Part shown: in pieces, positions 60,620 to 64,000 of the stretch
Layout of the letters: the number at the start of each line of letters is the position of its first letter
How positions within the stretch are numbered: the stretch's first letter is position 1
From: Trema orientale
Lineage: Eukaryota > Streptophyta > Magnoliopsida > Rosales > Cannabaceae
Assembly (NCBI GenBank): GCA_002914845.1
Contig: JXTC01000081.1
Location: 644,352-708,351 of the forward strand
Direction: 5' to 3'
DNA: 64,000 nucleotides
The notes under the pieces: generated by a model
The model's input: the letters and a program-made list of their open reading frames with translations, nothing else
The model's database searches: none
What the model was told of the DNA's origin: nothing
Position numbers and translations under genes: made by a program

Positions 60620-61348
60620 GGTCATGTTTGGTACACTGTACAAGGACTGTATTATATTAATTAAACATAATACTGTGTTTGGTTCTGCTTTTGTATTGTA
60701 TTATTTAATACGACATCAAAATTTAATACAATACGGAGAGTATTATCTAATACAGGATAAAATCTAATACAGGATAAAAGGTTTGTATTATACTGTATTA
60801 CATAATTTTAATTTTAGACCATGTTTGGTGCGCCGTATTGTATTGTATTATTCTATTACAATACTATGTTTGGTTTTACATTTGTATTAAGATGTTGTAT
60901 TAAAAAGTTAATTTTGAAAAATACCATTTTAAAAAATTACTTAGAAAAATACCATTTTCAAAAAATATTTAGAAAAATATCACTTGTAAAATTACCGATT
61001 TCAAAAAATTTATTTACGAAAAAACCACTTTTAGATATAAATTTAGAAAAATATCACTTTTAAAAATTTATTTAGAAAAATACTACTTTTGAAAAGGATA
61101 AAGTGATGTGAGAGAGAAATTAAGAACATAAAAAGTGAGGAGAGTAAGTATTGTACAATATTACGTTAAAGTTAAAATTATGTAATACAGTGTAATACAG
61201 ACCTTTTATTCTGTATTAGATAATACTCTCCGTATTGTATTAAATTTTGATGTCGTATTAAATAATACAATATAAAGGTACAATCAAACACAGTATTATG
61301 TTTAATTAATACAATACAGAGTCCTTATACAGTGTGCCAAACATGACC
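60620..61348. mobile_element. PIF/Harbinger-like inverted-repeat element, first of an interlocked pair
   Basis: Left arm about 60620-60823 (GGTCATGTTTGGTACACTGT); right arm about 61155-61348 is its inverted copy (ending ACAGTGTGCCAAACATGACC). Flanked by TTA at 60617-60619 and 61349-61351, the 3-bp duplication of PIF/Harbinger (Tourist-like) elements. Between the arms lies the left half of a second, related element. Confidence 0.7.
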
Positions 61349-61747
61349 TTAATGTAATATTATATAATACTCACTCTCCTCACTTTTTCTGTTCTCAATT
61401 TCTCTCTTATTACTTTCTCTCTCACATTACTTTATTCTTTTCAAAAGTGGTATTTTTCTAAATAAATTTATGAAAATGGTATTTTTCTAATTGATATCTA
61501 AAAAGTAGCTTTTTCATAAATCATTTTTATAAAAGTGGTAATTTTACAAGTGGTATTTTTTTAAATATTTTTTGAAAATGGTATGTTCCTAAATAAATTT
61601 TTGAAAATGATATTTTTCAAAATTATCTTTTTAATACAACATCTTAATACAAATACAAAACCAAACATAGTATTGTAATAAAATAATACAATACAATCCA
61701 ATCCAATACAATACATCACAATACAATACAGCACACCAAACGTGGCC
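60827..61747. mobile_element. PIF/Harbinger-like inverted-repeat element, second of an interlocked pair
   Basis: Left half about 60827-61154 starts GACCATGTTTGGTGCGCC. Right half about 61352-61747 is its inverted copy (reverse complement GGCCACGTTTGGTGTGC). The inner ends share AAAAAGTGAGGAGAGT.AGTA. The left flank is TTA; the right flank TGA would be a mutated TTA. Between the halves lies the right arm of the first element. The interior holds repeated 'AAAAATACCA(T/C)TTT' words. Confidence 0.65.
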
Positions 61748-61804
61748 TGAGACTCAGTTGCTAACTTTTTGTTGAAAATAAATCAATTCTTTTCTTCCTT
61801 TCTT

Positions 61805-61974
61805 TCTTGCTGCCTGATAGTGAACATTTAGCACAAATAACTGATAATATGTCATCTATTGATAATTTGGATTTCACTGTGGAGAATGATACAGTAGGTA
61901 ATATAGTGATGGACCAAAGGCAAGGACATGAGAGTTTGGTAGCTGTTGCTGGAACAATTAAACTTCAGGAGGTA
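61805..61974 (+). other. Exon-like piece of an unknown gene (3)
   Basis: An open stretch preceded by a pyrimidine tract and TAG and followed by a GT donor (GAGGTAATAT). It reads EHLAQITDNMSSIDNLDFTV, then DQRQGHESLVAVAGTIKLQE. Codon use is gene-like. No family recognised. It may be the tail of the gene suggested by pieces 1 and 2. Confidence 0.35.
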
Positions 61975-62043
61975 ATATCTTCGTTCTATAACTACCTGTG
62001 TCATCAGGATCTGTTATGTGTTCAGCTTGATGATTTCTCTTAA

Positions 62044-62639
62044 AATTTTAACATCTTTTTTTTTTTTTTTTCCTTTTAATGGTGGTCTGGTTGAGATATA
62101 GTTTTGCTAATTTCCTGCTCTCTTTTTACACTATTCTTTCCCCCTGTTTGGAGTCTGGAAAATTAGGTTTCATTTTTCATAGGGATCCCAATTAAAAATT
62201 TAGGCGTAATTAACAAGATATTTAGGGTTTGAGGCTTTTTTGGCATGTGGGTACCTTTGATTTTATTGGTTTGTGAGTTAAGTAGGTTTATTTCTATGAG
62301 ATGTATTTGTTATTGAATGGAACTGAATATCCCTCACTTCTATATATGCACGAGTAGTAACTAATAATTTTAGTTTTAACTATTAATTCATTCCAAGCTG
62401 CAATGTATCACAACTTCTATAATATCAGAGGTAATCTCATTTGTATCCTGTGATTAGTTTTTGTGATTTGGTTATAATTTATCTTTTGAGCTTGGGAAAA
62501 AAATCGTTCTGATCGGTTTCCATACTTGGGTTAATGGAATTATTTATTTTCATGGTTAGTTTCCAACAGAACAAAGCTATTTTAGGATTTCTTGATTGGT
62601 TCCTTTGATTTGTGATTGTTTTGTTGTTAGATTTACATA
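62044..62639. other. Spacer, nothing recognised
   Basis: T-rich sequence without supported frames, before the copia LTR. Confidence 0.4.
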
Positions 62640-63125
62640 ATGGATTGTTAAACTAAATACAATCCTAGGATCTATCGTGCCAAATTATCAGGAAAAGATT
62701 TGTTAAGAGAAACCCGTGACTAACCTAAATCCATTGTGTTTGACAGCAAGGATGAGATCACGAAAGCGGAAGCGATTGATTAGAGCCTGAGGGTAGAAGG
62801 TCTTCCACAGCCAGAATACTGTATGTATGCTCAATAGGTCTCTCTCTGTTGATGGAGGCAGAGGAGAAGAGCACACGTTCTATTTGGCTTGAGGACCAAA
62901 ACCCTATAGTTATATCCTTATATACTAGTCACCAATAGAGACCCCATCAATCCTTATTGGACTAGGATTAGGTAACCACACATTACAGAGTCCACACCAA
63001 ATAGGTAACTTCATGAGCCCTCAATTAGATCACTTAATGGCCTCACTTAATTAGACAGCCCTTATATTATATAATTGATATTAAAAACTATGGCCCACAT
63101 ATTAGGTTACACGAGTAACCTAACA
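62640..63125 (-). repeat. 3' LTR of a Ty1/copia element
   Basis: On the minus strand it starts TGTTAGGTTACTCGTGTAAC at 63125, directly after a polypurine tract (AAGTGGGAGAT, 63126-63139), which defines a 3' LTR. The start contains an 18-bp palindrome (63103-63120). A TATA box (GTATATAAGG on minus, about 62920) is present. The far end near 62640 is uncertain. Confidence 0.65.
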
Positions 63126-64000
63126 ATCTCCCACTTGGGCTACATAAGTTTTTCCTGAGACAATTATATAATGAAAACTTGAGTGCGCACTTTATTGCTG
63201 CCTGTTAAGAAATTACCCCTTAAGACAATCTGAACCGTTTTGTATATTAACACGAAACCAAAGCGGCCTTCGTTGCACTTAGATAGGCAACTAAACCCAT
63301 CAATGATTACCAAATCAATACACGCAATGACACAGATCAAGTATGGATGTGTGGCATGAAAATTACACGAAAAGTGATCTTACATGCCTATTTCTATTTG
63401 GTCATTCTTTATGATTCCAACAAATCAACCTTAGTCTTTCTCTTTATGCAAAACAGCAACTTTATGCAAAACAGCAGATAGAAAGAAAATAAAATATAAA
63501 TTCAGAGTATAAAAGAAAACCATCACTTTATTGATATCAAATAATAAATGTGTCTATCACAAGAGAACTCGTAAAATCTAACTCCCACTATTCCTGAACA
63601 TCTTTAAATGGTACAACACCCATATGAGTAGTATGCTCATGAAACACCTTAGGCGTTAGACTTTTGGTGAGCGGATCCGCCAACATGGAGTTAGTTCCGA
63701 TATGTTCTATAGATACTAAATGACTCTGAACTCTTTCTTTAACAACTAGAAACTTAATGTCTATATGCTTAGACTTTGACGAGCTTCTGTTGTTATTAGA
63801 ATATAGGACGGCGGCTCTATTATCACAATAAATCTTCAATGGCTTCTCAATGCTATCGATAATTCGCAGCCCGGTGATAAAATTTCGCAGCCATATCCCT
63901 TGATTCGATGCCTTATGACAAGCTACAAACTCTGCCTCCATAGTGGATGAAGCTGTGAGCGTCTGCTTAATACTCTTCCATGATACAGCTCCTCCGGCAA
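63126..64000 (-). mobile_element. Ty1/copia internal region: RNase H end and 3' untranslated part (cut by window)
   Basis: 63588-63941 encodes the end of a copia RNase H: MEAEFVACHKASNQGIWLRN, then YCDNRAAV, KHIDIKFLVVKE and ADPLTKSL. This is the standard C-terminal part of copia Pol, which removes the RNA strand during reverse transcription. The region 63140-63587 is the untranslated stretch before the polypurine tract. The rest of the element lies beyond the window, so I cannot say whether it is whole. Confidence 0.88.

Noticed and set aside
1-64000. tRNA, rRNA or other structured RNA genes
   Set aside because: None seen by eye on either strand; a covariance-model search would be needed to exclude small ones.

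Overview
This window is plant nuclear DNA, almost certainly from a eudicot. It is AT-rich, its genes have GT-AG introns, it is full of plant retrotransposons and small DNA transposons, and it carries plant-specific gene families (PLS-class PPR, AHL, X8/GPI, basic secretory protein, GIP1-like). Two N runs (25051-25090 and 36718-36803) mark assembly gaps. I cannot name the species.

The left 26 kb is a transposon graveyard. On the minus strand lie a Ty3/gypsy element of the Tat/Ogre lineage (1-6683, cut by the window edge), an old gypsy LTR-like stretch (about 6684-10246) and a truncated Ty1/copia element with its 5' LTR (10247-12801). Further on are a 5'-truncated LINE with poly(A) and target-site duplication (17177-19440), a copia 3' end (20430-20812) and an LTR-like stretch (23720-25700). 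Between them is a broken, intron-containing copy of a fructose-1,6-bisphosphatase gene (21433-23464). A third copia element enters from the right edge (about 62640-64000).

The host genes lie between 27 and 54.3 kb: an F-box protein (-), a membrane-anchored basic-secretory-protein homologue that has lost its HExxH site (-), a four-exon X8-domain GPI protein (-), an E-class PPR protein (+), an AT-hook PPC protein of the AHL/TEK type (-), and a nine-exon GBF-interacting-protein-1-like gene (-). From memory, BSP, X8, PPR and AHL occur in the same neighbourhood in Arabidopsis (around At2g42900-At2g42940), so this looks like a conserved syntenic block. The genes do not form a pathway. Each is its own transcription unit, and PPR and AHL converge.

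The most striking pattern is the number of short non-autonomous DNA elements with terminal inverted repeats and 9-bp flanking duplications, the signature of Mutator-like elements. At least eight are visible, including one nested inside another, a sibling pair, one inserted in the LINE, and one carrying two tandem arrays of its own. At 60620-61747 two PIF/Harbinger-like inverted-repeat elements are interlocked (A-B-A'-B'), which simple nesting does not explain. Several tandem arrays (59.4-59.8, 32.0-32.2, 28.5-28.7, 24.1-24.4 and 4.9-5.2 kb) and some exon-like pieces at 58.7-62 kb remain unassigned.
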